Assembly (NCBI GenBank): GCA_041665525.1
Contig: JBAYIS010000003.1
Span: 1-64,000, forward strand
Length of the DNA stretch: 64,000 bases
Origin: UBA8401 sp041665525
Lineage (GTDB): Bacteria > Bacteroidota > Ignavibacteria > UBA10030 > UBA8401
Direction of reading: 5' to 3'
Positions within the stretch are counted from its first letter, which is position 1. Each line of letters opens with the position of its first letter. A model generated the notes under the pieces. The model was not told where the DNA came from, did no database searches, and saw only the letters and a program-made list of their open reading frames with translations. Made by a program: the position numbers and the translations under genes. Positions 19,041-29,257 of this stretch are shown here, piece after piece.

Positions 19041-19082
19041 GATGCCGGGTGATATCCCATCCCCGAGATATCACCCGGCATC
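19041..19082 (-). terminator. Perfect 16-bp hairpin between the two minus-strand carbohydrate units
   Basis: GATGCCGGGTGATATC (19041-19056) pairs exactly with GATATCACCCGGCATC (19067-19082) around a 10-base loop. On the minus strand it lies about 57 bases after the stop of the GH13 gene and is followed by GTTGTTTAG, a weak T-rich tract. It probably ends the 35736-19139 operon. The rest of the 287-base gap (18852-19138) is AT-rich and should hold the promoter of the 18851 gene. Confidence 0.7.
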
Positions 19083-19138
19083 TGTTTACCGCAGTTGAGT
19101 TGTGTTAGACTAGCAAATCGACATCGTACAGTTTCCAG

Positions 19139-21898
19139 TTATTTGAGTAACACCATCCGCCGTGTCTGCGAATAACTTCCGGCAGTAATTGTATAGAAGT
19201 ACATTCCACTCCCCAATCGAGAAGCATCAAACGACACGTGATGGAATCCTGCTTCCCGTTGTTCGTTCAATACTGTTTTTACCTCCCTGCCGAGAGCGTC
19301 AAACACCGTGATTTTCACCGGTGAGGATTGAGGCAAAGCGAATTGAATTGTCGTAGAGGGGTTGAACGGATTGGGGTAGTTTTGCGAAATCGAATATTCT
19401 GTCGGGAGCGATGAATTCTTGTCGGCGACAGAAACGACAATTCCGAGTTCATCGTTGGATTTATTTGAGTAAATCTTTGCCGTATATGCCGGAATGGTGA
19501 ATGACGGGATTGTCGTCGTATTCGCAATAAAAACAGTTTGATCGAATACATCATAATAATTACCTGTTGCAAGCCACGGCATATTGGTTATTGTTTTTTC
19601 TGTTCCGCTCAGGTTTACAACAAAAACAACATTGCTTCCTGTTGCTTCATGCTGAAATCCCCAGACGATGACACGCTGAGCATCGCTATGGAACACTTTC
19701 ACTAAGTGCCCGGAATGTAAAGCCGAATTTTTCAACCGCTGCTGAATCAGTCGTTGATAAAATGTATAGTGCTGATTTCCCCGTTCAGTCTGCAGCATGC
19801 TCCATTCTACGGGCCGGTATCCCAATTTTTGTCCGTCGTTTGCCCAACCGCGCATCGCGCTCATTTCCTGACCTTCCCACAACATTGGTATGCCGAGAGA
19901 ACCGAAAATGAATGCCGCGTACAGTTTATCACGCTGCACTGCTGTGTTAATCGGAACAGACTGATACACGTTCATCTCATAGATCATTGACTGCTCATCA
20001 TGTGTGACAGTCGCATTTACCGGACCAGTGCGATCGGAATAAGAGGAAGGCGTATCCGGAGTGTCATTGCTTCCGAACGCGCCAAGATCGATAACACGAT
20101 TCTCTAAATTCGTAAGAGTCCTGTTCTGATAACGGGCTTCATCAAATAGTTCGTCGCGAAAACTATCATGCCACCCGCTCGTGATTCCGGTATGATAGAC
20201 CAACGCCGGACTTTCCGGAAGATGTTCGGCTATTTGATAGATCTTCCCGTCGTACAATGTATCGATGGCATTGGCCCATCCTAAAATTCCTTTGGTCGGT
20301 TCAGCCACGTTCCATCCGACACCTTGTGTATAGTCGTACCGAAATCCATCGATCTTGTACTCGTCGATCCACATTCGCAGGCTTTGCAGTACGATCTCCT
20401 GTGTTTCCGTAGTCCAGTGATCCATGTCCTTATAGAATTGAAGTCCATCCTCATTGTACCGTTTATCATTGATCGACTTGAAATACGGATTCGCAACTTC
20501 ATCTGGCAACATTTGCCACAACGGCCCGGTGTCATTTTGATGGTTGAACACCAGGTCCAGAATAACGGCGATTCCTCGCGCATGGGCTGCATCAACCAAT
20601 TGTTTTAATTCCAGCGGTGTACCATAACTCGGTTCCAGTGCGAAATAATGATTCAGATTGTATCCCCACGAATGACCGGATTTACCGACGTTGCCGTTAT
20701 CATTAATCGGCATCAATTCAATAGCATTCACACCCAGCGAATCAAAATACCAGAGAAGATTCTTCAGATCTGTAAATCCAGATTGCGCGGCACCTTTGCC
20801 ATAATATCCGCCGGCAAATTCAGCAATGTGCAGTTCATAAATCACCAGTTTGTTCATCGGCGGACGTTCGTATCCTGCAGTCTGCCACACATAATCATCA
20901 GCCGTTAATCCTGCCGGACCGGTCGAGAATTTCGTACCGAAACTGCCGACCTCCCTTCCGTATGGATCGGTGATCTGTTTTTTATCTTCGATCTCATACA
21001 CGTATTCATACACTGTATTGGGAGATAATTTCAAATTGATCCACCAATTTTCGCTTGTCGGGTCCTTTTTGAGTACTACGGGGGGCGCTGTGGCAACAGG
21101 CTGACCGGATTCAGCGATGCGAAGAACGACAAAGTTCTTGCCGGGGACCCTCAATCTGAATGTCGTTGAATCACCGGATGTTGCTGACGCTTTCGTCACA
21201 CCATGTTGCGCATACGCGGGCATGGGAGCCTGCTCCACATCGAACACGGAGTTTTGATAGACAATGGAATCACCGTTATTATTCACAGCAACAAGTCGTA
21301 TATAATTGGTCTTCGGGATCGAAGCCGGCAGGATATAGTTCAATGTCCTCAACGAAGCATCGTAAGAGGCGGTAACATCCGAACTTGATGTAATATTTGA
21401 TGGACCGGTGCCGGTAACAAACTTTACTTGTGCCATTGAATCGCTGTTCGCATGAAAGATCCCGGTCACGACGCGAATAACCTGACCGCTTGATTCCTCT
21501 GCAAAGAATTCGAAATACAACAGGTTTGTCATTCGCAGTACCGAGTTACTATGGTCGCTTGAATTCTGTTCTGGATTCAGAGGATCACTGTACCATCCTG
21601 TAGAATTTCCTCCTTTATTAAATTTATATTGATAGACAGAATCCCCCAGCGGCGTGCGCGATGAATCATGAATCTTAAACGTATATGTTTTCACCCATGC
21701 TTTCAATCCTTCATGATATGTCATCAATGAAGTATCCGTCTCTTCTGTCCATCCATTGAACACACCCGGCACATGGATCGGAGTTCCGTTCGGCTGATGA
21801 GCCCGGAATGTCAGTGTGATGCTGTCTGCCGGAGTTTGAGACAGCAACGAAATTGTGAGCGAAATAAACAAGAGCGAAACGATGGAAATATTTTTCAT
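19139..21898 (-). CDS. Secreted GH13 alpha-amylase-family enzyme with T9SS domain
   Basis: 919 residues with a signal peptide (1-20). N-terminal beta-sandwich modules follow; the first (PNGTPIHVPGVFNGW, about 35-120) is a CBM48/AMPK-like glycogen-binding-type fold, and a second E-set domain lies at about 235-330. The barrel carries the four GH13 regions: DLVFNH (about 449), GFRYDYTQ with the nucleophile Asp (about 520), IAEHLPE with the acid/base Glu (about 558) and THDEQS (about 632). The end is a T9SS sorting domain. The layout is like branching enzymes or pullulanase-type proteins, but the specificity is open. It is the last gene of the glucuronate/GH31 operon, 18 bases after the preceding gene, with an SD-like AAGGA before the start. 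It is expected at the cell surface, acting on an alpha-glucan or mixed polymer. Confidence 0.9.
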   Translation of the reverse strand: MKNISIVSLLFISLTISLLSQTPADSITLTFRAHQPNGTPIHVPGVFNGWTEETDTSLMTYHEGLKAWVKTYTFKIHDSSRTPLGDSVYQYKFNKGGNSTGWYSDPLNPEQNSSDHSNSVLRMTNLLYFEFFAEESSGQVIRVVTGIFHANSDSMAQVKFVTGTGPSNITSSSDVTASYDASLRTLNYILPASIPKTNYIRLVAVNNNGDSIVYQNSVFDVEQAPMPAYAQHGVTKASATSGDSTTFRLRVPGKNFVVLRIAESGQPVATAPPVVLKKDPTSENWWINLKLSPNTVYEYVYEIEDKKQITDPYGREVGSFGTKFSTGPAGLTADDYVWQTAGYERPPMNKLVIYELHIAEFAGGYYGKGAAQSGFTDLKNLLWYFDSLGVNAIELMPINDNGNVGKSGHSWGYNLNHYFALEPSYGTPLELKQLVDAAHARGIAVILDLVFNHQNDTGPLWQMLPDEVANPYFKSINDKRYNEDGLQFYKDMDHWTTETQEIVLQSLRMWIDEYKIDGFRYDYTQGVGWNVAEPTKGILGWANAIDTLYDGKIYQIAEHLPESPALVYHTGITSGWHDSFRDELFDEARYQNRTLTNLENRVIDLGAFGSNDTPDTPSSYSDRTGPVNATVTHDEQSMIYEMNVYQSVPINTAVQRDKLYAAFIFGSLGIPMLWEGQEMSAMRGWANDGQKLGYRPVEWSMLQTERGNQHYTFYQRLIQQRLKNSALHSGHLVKVFHSDAQRVIVWGFQHEATGSNVVFVVNLSGTEKTITNMPWLATGNYYDVFDQTVFIANTTTIPSFTIPAYTAKIYSNKSNDELGIVVSVADKNSSLPTEYSISQNYPNPFNPSTTIQFALPQSSPVKITVFDALGREVKTVLNEQREAGFHHVSFDASRLGSGMYFYTITAGSYSQTRRMVLLK

Positions 21899-21916
21899 AC
21901 GGTTGCTTCCTTACTG

Positions 21917-23068
21917 TTATTTCATGAAAACCATGCGATTGGTGATGGCGTAATTATCGACCGATACTCTACAGAAATAGATTCCGCTCGATCGGCCTGC
22001 TGCATTCCATTGGATAGAATGTTCGCCGGCAGACTGTTTCTGATGAACCAGTGTTTCTAATATCCGGCCGAGCAGATCGACGATTTCCACACGAACAGAG
22101 CGGGCAGGCCCCTCCGGAAGAGAGTATCTGATAACTGTCGTTGGATTAAATGGATTTGGGTAATTTTGAAACAACCGTACTGTCGACGGTATCCCAGCGT
22201 TAGTATTGCCGGAAACACTTGTTTCCTTTTTAGTGAAAACAGTCATTACACCGCGGTGATCGGATGGATATGAAAATCCGCTGTACGGAATATCCATAAC
22301 AACATTTGATGACAACACCTTCAACTGACTGCTGTTCTTTGTGAAAATGAAATCGATTCTCCTGTACGGATTATCTGCTGGGACAGTATAACCGGGAAGT
22401 GACAGATTTGCAGCTCTGTAAGAATCGATGAATACCGGTCCTGTTGCAGGGTTCGTCAACGCACGTATCGTTGAAGTGGATGCTTCATCATTAAAATCGC
22501 CAGTGAGGATTGATGCGACCTGCGGTAAGACAGAATCTTTCAGTGCAGTATAACTGATAATTTGTTGAACCTGCTGAAGACGGATATCGGATGACAGATG
22601 ATCAAGATGCGTGTTATAGAAATTGACAAATCCGAACGGTGTAGAAATTCGATTCCAAACTACTTTTCGTGGGAATGATCCTTTCACCAATTGAAAATAT
22701 CCGGATTCAAAGACAGGATATTTCGTAATGATTCCGACATATTCATTGAACTGATTGTCCCACGACAAATGAGTGAATCCCATATACGTATAATATGGAA
22801 TGTGGAAATATGCATTCAGCGAATCTGCGATTGCTTTTGCCTGATTATCCTTTCCGGTCGGAGGAATATCGTTGATCTCCTGCACGCCGATAATATCCGG
22901 ATTCAACTGTTTAAGATTCTGGATAATATACTGGATGCGAGTTGCTGGATCGCTTCCGGGCTTCATCCCCTCCAAATTATATGTCATAATCCGTAGTGAA
23001 TCCTGAGCGAACAAACAGTTCGTCAAACCTAGCATCAACACATATAGCAAGATCTTTTTCATATTCAT
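21917..23068 (-). CDS. Secreted endonuclease/exonuclease/phosphatase-family protein with T9SS domain
   Basis: The EEP fold (about residues 23-285) shows its standard motifs: MTYNLEG, GVQEIND (metal-binding Glu), NTHLDH, LTGDFNDE, RRIDFIF and the final SDHRGV with catalytic Asp/His. Family members cleave phosphodiester or phosphate-ester bonds in DNA, RNA, lipids or inositides. The last 80 residues are a T9SS sorting domain (NYPNPFNPTTVIRY ... EIVDLLGRILETLVH), and the N-terminus is a signal peptide (about 1-22). Its ATG overlaps the stop of the preceding GH31 gene (ATGA), so it is coupled to carbohydrate genes. That is an unusual place for a nuclease; a phosphoester-bearing glycan or a DNA-scavenging role are possible. 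Confidence 0.9.
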   Translation of the reverse strand: MNMKKILLYVLMLGLTNCLFAQDSLRIMTYNLEGMKPGSDPATRIQYIIQNLKQLNPDIIGVQEINDIPPTGKDNQAKAIADSLNAYFHIPYYTYMGFTHLSWDNQFNEYVGIITKYPVFESGYFQLVKGSFPRKVVWNRISTPFGFVNFYNTHLDHLSSDIRLQQVQQIISYTALKDSVLPQVASILTGDFNDEASTSTIRALTNPATGPVFIDSYRAANLSLPGYTVPADNPYRRIDFIFTKNSSQLKVLSSNVVMDIPYSGFSYPSDHRGVMTVFTKKETSVSGNTNAGIPSTVRLFQNYPNPFNPTTVIRYSLPEGPARSVRVEIVDLLGRILETLVHQKQSAGEHSIQWNAAGRSSGIYFCRVSVDNYAITNRMVFMK

Positions 23069-25521
23069 TCTACTACCACCTTGACCGATGCTTGAGAGTC
23101 TAATTTAGTGTGTAACGAAACAGTTAATCGTTTTAATTTGTTATTGTAAGAGAATTTGGGGCTATTACCGGTAGATTTATCCCGTTTGATCCGTTCTTTC
23201 ACGTCAAAGCCGTTAACAAGAACCTTCGACGGTTTTTTGACGATACCATGGACTTCATATATATATGTCCGCCCATTTAATTGAGGAATGAACTCACCTT
23301 TCGTCTCACCGGTAAACAGTACGATTGTCTTCGCTCCATTCACCGATTCTATTTGCTGGGTGAACAATGTCGTCGCATATTTCCCATTCTGATAATCGCG
23401 TGTTTTGCCGTCATCCTCATACAATGTATAGGAAACTTCACCGTTCAGGTCAGGATAAATGTGCAGTGTCAGTGTATCTAAGGGGCGTTCGTCGGTGTAG
23501 GACATCAATTGCGCCATCGGGATGATGCTTCCTTGCTTTACAAAGATCGGCATCTGATTGAGCGGCGCCGAAACAATTGTGCTCATTCCACCTGTAACGA
23601 TCTCCTCCGTCCAATAATTGATCCAGGTCCCCTTCGGAAAGTAGATTTCCTTTTTTCTTTGTCCTGCCTTCACCACCGGTGAAACAAGGAAAGCATCACC
23701 CCACATGTAGGAGGAGCTTTCATTCGTCAATTTTTCATCGGTCGGATCAAGCCAGAATAACGGTCGGGCAAACGGCATTCCTGTTTGATAATTCAGGTGT
23801 GCGAGTGAATAAATGTATGGCAACAGCCGATACCGTAATCGAATAAACTCTCTGCTGATATTCTCCGCTTCTTTGCCAAACATCCACGGTTCGGTCGGAT
23901 AGCCGTTGACTGTTTCTCCCGCTCCATGTGCACGCGCAATCGGACAGAACGTTCCGAACTGCATCCAGCGGATATACAATTCCGGAGTGGTGGGCATTCG
24001 TGAATATCCGCCGATGTCGGAATTTTGATAGGCAACACCGGACATACTCATTCCAAGAAGAATCGGTATTTGCACTTCTAGTCCGATGAAAGTACGTGAG
24101 ACATCGCCGGACCACGGCATTACGCCGTATCGCTGCACGCCGGCGTACCCGGAACGGGAAACATTGAACACCCGTTCATTCGGACGGATCTGTGTGAATC
24201 CTTCATAGATTGTCTTTGCCCATAACAAATTATAAATATTATGAATTTTCACCGTGCTGCCGAGAAAATGATGCATCCCTTCCGGATGACGTTCCGGCTC
24301 CCCAAGATCAGTCCATATACCTGCAACGTTGTTGCCGAACGCCTCCACATGCTTACTCCACCACCATTGCTGCGCGTCAGGATTGGTCAGATCCAATAAC
24401 GATGAACTGCACAGGTAATTGCAGGACCACCATTTTTCCATCAAAAATGTTTTGCCGGTGGAATCCTTTGCCAGATATCCGTTGGCATCCGCTTCGATAA
24501 AATTTCTGGACGGTTGAATGATATACGGCTCGGTAATGAGAATCGTTTTGATCCCGTTGGAAAGAAAATCGGTCACCATCGTTTCGTGATTCGGCCAGAG
24601 CGATTCATTCCAGGAAATATCTCCCATCCGTGCAAACCATTTTAGATCGAGAACGATCCCGTCACAAGGGATTTTCTTTTCGCGCATCGTTTTTACAATT
24701 GACCGAGCTTCCGATTCATTTTCATATCGATTTTTTGATTGAATAAATCCAAACGCCCACCGAGGCGGAAGCGGTTGCCTACCGGTCAACCATGTGTATT
24801 TCTCCAATTGTTGTTCTATTGTCGACGCTGCTATAAGGTAATATGTCAGTTCTCCCCCTTCCGTCGTATAGGAGAACTGTGTGGAATCGGTAACGCCGAA
24901 ATCAAATTCTCCGCGATATGTATTGTCGATATAGAGAGCATAACCGTTGAGAGTTGTTATGACCGGAACATTCAAATTCATCGTTGCCAACGGAACTGTG
25001 TAATTACCGACCTGCGTATTATAGTTGGAATATTTCTGACCCCGTCTATCCATCGCCGTCCCACGTTCACCGGTGCCGTAAAAATGATCGTCTGCATCCA
25101 TTGTGAAACGAAGTGCCCGCTTCTCATTATCAAACGAATATCCACCGTTCACTGGCTCCGATAATAACCGCATTCCCGAAGTATCATATAAGGAAATGCG
25201 CAATGGGCGTTTTTGAATTTGCAATCGGAGTCTTTGCGTCATCAATTCAAGTGCATTCTCTGATTCGTTCATCGTAAAGCGTGATTCTTTCAAAGGAGAT
25301 TGAATGACAACAAACGATGAATCGGGCATTGTTTGTTTATTCGGGAGCACATCAATGCGAATGATATCGTCGGCATAGAACTGCAACCGGATAGCAGAAG
25401 AATCTGACCACACAGTAACGGTATTCCCGTCATTGGTATAGGTTGATACATTTCCCAGGAACGACTGGGCAGAGGCGGTGACAATGAAGACAACGGTCAG
25501 GGCAAGTATGCGAAACATCAT
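23065..25521 (-). CDS. Glycoside hydrolase family 31 enzyme, exported
   Basis: 818 residues with a signal peptide (about 1-19, ending ASAQ). An N-terminal domain (about 25-240, including FYGTGERG) precedes the barrel with the nucleophile Asp in GIWTDLGEPE (about residue 403) and the acid/base Asp in PWSGDVSRTF (about 470). The C-terminal beta domains include MWGDAFLVSPV and TLYEDDGKTRDY, the DUF5110-like region. This is the most typical GH31 of the three in the window, of the alpha-glucosidase/alpha-xylosidase type. There is no T9SS domain. The start has AGGAGGAAC just upstream. It is coupled to the EEP gene downstream and lies 24 bases after the third GH31 gene. Confidence 0.92.
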   Translation of the reverse strand: MMFRILALTVVFIVTASAQSFLGNVSTYTNDGNTVTVWSDSSAIRLQFYADDIIRIDVLPNKQTMPDSSFVVIQSPLKESRFTMNESENALELMTQRLRLQIQKRPLRISLYDTSGMRLLSEPVNGGYSFDNEKRALRFTMDADDHFYGTGERGTAMDRRGQKYSNYNTQVGNYTVPLATMNLNVPVITTLNGYALYIDNTYRGEFDFGVTDSTQFSYTTEGGELTYYLIAASTIEQQLEKYTWLTGRQPLPPRWAFGFIQSKNRYENESEARSIVKTMREKKIPCDGIVLDLKWFARMGDISWNESLWPNHETMVTDFLSNGIKTILITEPYIIQPSRNFIEADANGYLAKDSTGKTFLMEKWWSCNYLCSSSLLDLTNPDAQQWWWSKHVEAFGNNVAGIWTDLGEPERHPEGMHHFLGSTVKIHNIYNLLWAKTIYEGFTQIRPNERVFNVSRSGYAGVQRYGVMPWSGDVSRTFIGLEVQIPILLGMSMSGVAYQNSDIGGYSRMPTTPELYIRWMQFGTFCPIARAHGAGETVNGYPTEPWMFGKEAENISREFIRLRYRLLPYIYSLAHLNYQTGMPFARPLFWLDPTDEKLTNESSSYMWGDAFLVSPVVKAGQRKKEIYFPKGTWINYWTEEIVTGGMSTIVSAPLNQMPIFVKQGSIIPMAQLMSYTDERPLDTLTLHIYPDLNGEVSYTLYEDDGKTRDYQNGKYATTLFTQQIESVNGAKTIVLFTGETKGEFIPQLNGRTYIYEVHGIVKKPSKVLVNGFDVKERIKRDKSTGNSPKFSYNNKLKRLTVSLHTKLDSQASVKVVVE

Positions 25522-25545
25522 TCCTTTGTTCCTCCTAAGGTTTGT

Positions 25546-28032
25546 TTATTGACAATCAGCGATGGATGAAATAACGATCGGCTGCGTTACGGTTGTGTTC
25601 TTGATAAATACCTGCAGGGATTTTTTCTTCGCGTTCCAGTAACTGCCGTTCTTTGCACTGGCTTCCTTTTCAGTACGGAAGGATTTTAGTTTGACGCCGT
25701 TGAGTGCCACGCACATCTTCTTTTCCACTCCATGGAATTGAATTTGATACGAACGACGTACCGGTGCCGAAGCATATGTTCCTTCGGCAGCGCCAATGGT
25801 AATAGAAAAATCGTTCTGTTGAAATGTAATTTTCGTCGTACGGAATTCGTTTTTCATCCGATAGTATTCTGATATTCCGTCATCCTCATAGAGAACAAAT
25901 GATCCATCGTATCCCGGATACACATGGATCGTCAACTGATCCTTCGGAAGGAACGCCGTGCTTAACGCATATTTTCCCATCGGAATGATGGAACCTGCTT
26001 TAACAAAAAGAGGCAGTTTCCCGATCGGTGCATCATAGGAGAGCACCTGACCGCCGTTGATCACTTCATCATTCCAGAAATCAAACCACTGCCCGTCCGG
26101 CAACCAGACCGGAACAATTCCTCCATCAGAACAATTCGGTGCTACGAGCATTTCTTCGCCCCACATATATTGAAGATCATGACTCCATGCCAGCGAATCG
26201 TTCTGGTGATCTATCACCATCGCGCGCGCGATCGGCAATCCTGTTTCAAATGCACGCCGGGCATACGTATAGATGTACGGAATCATTTTATATCGTAATT
26301 CTGAATAGAGCTTCGCATCCTTTTGAACGATCTCCGGACGATCCAGCGGCCAACGCGATTCGCCGATCCCGTGAGGCTTCCAGTACGGAGTGAAACTACC
26401 GAATGCCATTGACCATTGGCGGTACATATTATCATTCGGTCCATGATTCTCTTCCCAGTTGTTGAACCCTCCTGCATCGTGTCCCCAGAATGGGAAGCCG
26501 GAGATTCCGGCCAGCTGCAATCCGCGCACCTGCATTTTCATATCGTCGTAGGACGGTTTGATATCGCCGCTCCAAAGTGTTGCATACCGCTGCCCGCCGG
26601 CCGTCATTCCGCGCACCCAGACGAATGGACGACGTTCTCCGTTAAAACTCTTATCCCATCCATCCTTCACCAGTGCTTTGGCAACAAGGAAGAACCAATA
26701 ATTCCGCATCTCGCGCCATGTCTTGCCATTTCCCATCACCATTGTCAGCGGCGCTTTTCCCATTTCGTCGAATTCGTCTATCCATAATGCATCGCCGGGA
26801 TACCGCAAAGCAGGATTCAAACTCTTTGTCCAAAATATATTCCAGAACCAATCACGAACTTCCTGTTTTGTTAAATCTGGAGCGCTGTCATTAAAATCAA
26901 TACTGTCCGGTTCGGGAATATTGAACGACGGAAGCCATCCATCACTGTGAGAAGCGATGCATCGGTTGAAATCCAGCGTCAGGATCAGACCGTTCTTCCG
27001 GATCCACTGTTCATACTCTTTCGGATCGGGATATCGGTTCAAATCCCAATCGAAATAAGACAAACAGCGTTGTCCTCCACCTGCTCTCCAACGGTTGTCA
27101 TTAACAATATGATCCAACGGGAAGCCAGCTTTTCTGTGTGCAGTGATTTTTTTCTTCCACCATTTCTCATCCGAAGGATCTGACGAGTTATGGTCATTTC
27201 CTTTATCGGAGAGCGCCAAACCAAGCGCCGCTTTGGAAAACATACGGGGACGACCGGTCAGTTGAGTGTATCGGTCCATGATTGTTCTGAAGTCCGGTCC
27301 GAGAATTACAAAGTAATCCATCCGACCATCGCCTATTATGGAGATTTCATACCGTCCGTTGTTCCCATAATTGAACTTGTTAGTGAATGTGCTGTTCAAA
27401 AATAGACCGTACCCTTTGCTGGATAGATACATTGGAACGATCAACGGCGCCTGCTGTCCGTGCAATGTTCCATAATTTCTCTGAACTACTTCTCCGCGCA
27501 AGTCGATCGACTCTGCCCTGCCATAGTATCCATGACCCAAACCGGTAAAATGTTCGTTGTTATCGTTTATGAATGATGTGGTGATAGTATCTCCATCCCA
27601 CCAAATACCTTCACTCTGTTGAAGCAACTCAGAAGCGCTTCCATCAATCCCAAAAGAAAAGCGTAATCCATTTTTCTCGATCCGTACAACAAATCCACCG
27701 GAAGAACCTGATGTCACTCGAAGTGCAGTGCTTTCATCCGTAATGGATAATGTACCAGGCCACTGATGTGTTTCAACCATTTCATACCGGTCATCAGGAA
27801 AAAATTCTTCATTAGCACGGACTGCCTGAATACGGATAATTGCATTACCATATGGCATGATCCGTACTCGTTGTCCTTCCTGAGTTGTTATAATCACAGC
27901 GCGGCCATCGGACTGTCTGGTAGAATATTTGCCGATTAACTCCTTCGCATGAAGTAATCCCCCAATTAAAAACATTCCGCATGCCATGAGTGCGAAGGTT
28001 CGAGTCCGGAAACAACGAGTAGTAGGTGTCAT
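25546..28032 (-). CDS. Glycoside hydrolase family 31 enzyme, exported
   Basis: 828 residues, with a hydrophobic N-terminal segment (about 13-28, ending LLHA) that is likely a signal peptide. GH31 landmarks: HFTGLGHGYYGRAES in the N-terminal domain, nucleophile Asp in LWIDEFDEMG (about residue 417), acid/base Asp in LWSGDIKPSYDDM (about 487), and MWGEEMLVAPN and VLYEDDGISEYY in the C-terminal beta domains. The nucleophile segment (IDEFDE) departs from the usual W-x-D-x-x-E form, so the substrate probably differs from the neighbouring GH31. It starts 7 bases after the uxuA stop, within the glucuronate operon. Confidence 0.88.
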   Translation of the reverse strand: MTPTTRCFRTRTFALMACGMFLIGGLLHAKELIGKYSTRQSDGRAVIITTQEGQRVRIMPYGNAIIRIQAVRANEEFFPDDRYEMVETHQWPGTLSITDESTALRVTSGSSGGFVVRIEKNGLRFSFGIDGSASELLQQSEGIWWDGDTITTSFINDNNEHFTGLGHGYYGRAESIDLRGEVVQRNYGTLHGQQAPLIVPMYLSSKGYGLFLNSTFTNKFNYGNNGRYEISIIGDGRMDYFVILGPDFRTIMDRYTQLTGRPRMFSKAALGLALSDKGNDHNSSDPSDEKWWKKKITAHRKAGFPLDHIVNDNRWRAGGGQRCLSYFDWDLNRYPDPKEYEQWIRKNGLILTLDFNRCIASHSDGWLPSFNIPEPDSIDFNDSAPDLTKQEVRDWFWNIFWTKSLNPALRYPGDALWIDEFDEMGKAPLTMVMGNGKTWREMRNYWFFLVAKALVKDGWDKSFNGERRPFVWVRGMTAGGQRYATLWSGDIKPSYDDMKMQVRGLQLAGISGFPFWGHDAGGFNNWEENHGPNDNMYRQWSMAFGSFTPYWKPHGIGESRWPLDRPEIVQKDAKLYSELRYKMIPYIYTYARRAFETGLPIARAMVIDHQNDSLAWSHDLQYMWGEEMLVAPNCSDGGIVPVWLPDGQWFDFWNDEVINGGQVLSYDAPIGKLPLFVKAGSIIPMGKYALSTAFLPKDQLTIHVYPGYDGSFVLYEDDGISEYYRMKNEFRTTKITFQQNDFSITIGAAEGTYASAPVRRSYQIQFHGVEKKMCVALNGVKLKSFRTEKEASAKNGSYWNAKKKSLQVFIKNTTVTQPIVISSIADCQ

Positions 28033-28039
28033 AATTTTT

Positions 28040-29242
28040 TTATATAAGTTTTGAGTTTAGACTTTGAGCTATTCCTAATTCAAGTCCGCGCAATTCTGCC
28101 AGTCCCCGCAACCGTCCGATTGCCGAATATCCGGGATTGGTTTTCTTATTCAGATCATCCAGCATTTGGTGGCCATGGTCCGGACGCATGGGAAGATTAG
28201 TCCTTCGCGAGTTCATCACATTCACCAGTACTTTTACTATCTGAACCATATCCGTACTCCCTTCCAGATGGTTGTCTTCATAGAAGTTCCCTTCATCATC
28301 TCGACGGACATTTCGAAGGTGGACAAAGTGGATTTGGTCAGCGAATTTTTTGATCATTGCCGGAAGGTCGTTCTTTGGATCCACTCCAAACGAGCCGGTG
28401 CAAAAGCACACTCCATTGGAACGGGAAGGAACTGCCTGAATCAAAAGATCCACATCCTGTTCATTTTTCAATACACGCGGCAATCCTAATATCGGGAATG
28501 GAGGATCGTCGGGATGAATTGCCATCAATATTCCCGCCTCTTCCGCAACAGGAATAATCTTGCCGAGAAAATAGTGTAAGTGATCGCGTAAAACAGTTTC
28601 AGTAATAGAACGATATGTCGAAAGTGTTTTCCGGAATTGTTCCAGTGAATATCCTTCTTCGCTTCCGGGCAGGCCGGCAATAATATTTTTCTGCAAAACT
28701 GTTTTTTGGTATTCACTCATTGTCTTGAAACGTTCTTGAGCATTTCGTTTGATCTTCTCGGAATAATCATCTTCCGCATGCTCTCTCTGAAGCATGAACA
28801 GATCGAATGCCGCCAATTCCGCCAGGTCGAACCGCAACGCCTTTGAACCATCCTCCACTTCATAATTCAGATCAGTCCGTGTCCAGTCCAGCACCGGCAT
28901 AAAATTGTACGTGATGATGCGAATTCCGCATTCTGCCAAATTCCTGAGGGTGGTAATGTAGGTATCAATATACTGATCGAAGCCGCTATGCTGTGTTTTT
29001 ATCGCCTCATGGACTGGAACACTTTCCACCACTTCCCATCGCATTCCTGCTCGCTCTATTTCGTCCTTTCTTTTTTTGATCTCATCAACGCTCCACACTT
29101 CACCGTTCGGGATGTGATGCAATGCTGTCACAACTCCCGTGCAGCCTGCCTGGCGAATGTCTTTCAGGCTGACCGGGTCAGATGGACCGAACCATCGCAT
29201 AGACTGTATAAACCGGTATGGAATTGATGTTTTCATTGTCAT
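28040..29242 (-). CDS. uxuA: Mannonate dehydratase
   Basis: UxuA converts D-mannonate to 2-keto-3-deoxy-D-gluconate (EC 4.2.1.8), a cytoplasmic Mn/Fe-dependent TIM-barrel enzyme. 400 residues is the usual length. The family signatures are present: MRWFGPSDPVSL at the N-terminus, AIHPDDPPFPILGLPRV, GVCFCTGSFGV, FVHLRNV, and MRPDHGHQM near the C-terminus. The neighbours supply the rest of the path: uxaC, an SDR reductase, kdgK and eda. MTMK at 29242 or MK at 29236 could be the start. Confidence 0.97.
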   Translation of the reverse strand: MTMKTSIPYRFIQSMRWFGPSDPVSLKDIRQAGCTGVVTALHHIPNGEVWSVDEIKKRKDEIERAGMRWEVVESVPVHEAIKTQHSGFDQYIDTYITTLRNLAECGIRIITYNFMPVLDWTRTDLNYEVEDGSKALRFDLAELAAFDLFMLQREHAEDDYSEKIKRNAQERFKTMSEYQKTVLQKNIIAGLPGSEEGYSLEQFRKTLSTYRSITETVLRDHLHYFLGKIIPVAEEAGILMAIHPDDPPFPILGLPRVLKNEQDVDLLIQAVPSRSNGVCFCTGSFGVDPKNDLPAMIKKFADQIHFVHLRNVRRDDEGNFYEDNHLEGSTDMVQIVKVLVNVMNSRRTNLPMRPDHGHQMLDDLNKKTNPGYSAIGRLRGLAELRGLELGIAQSLNSKLI

Positions 29243-29257
29243 TGCCGAAAAATATTT

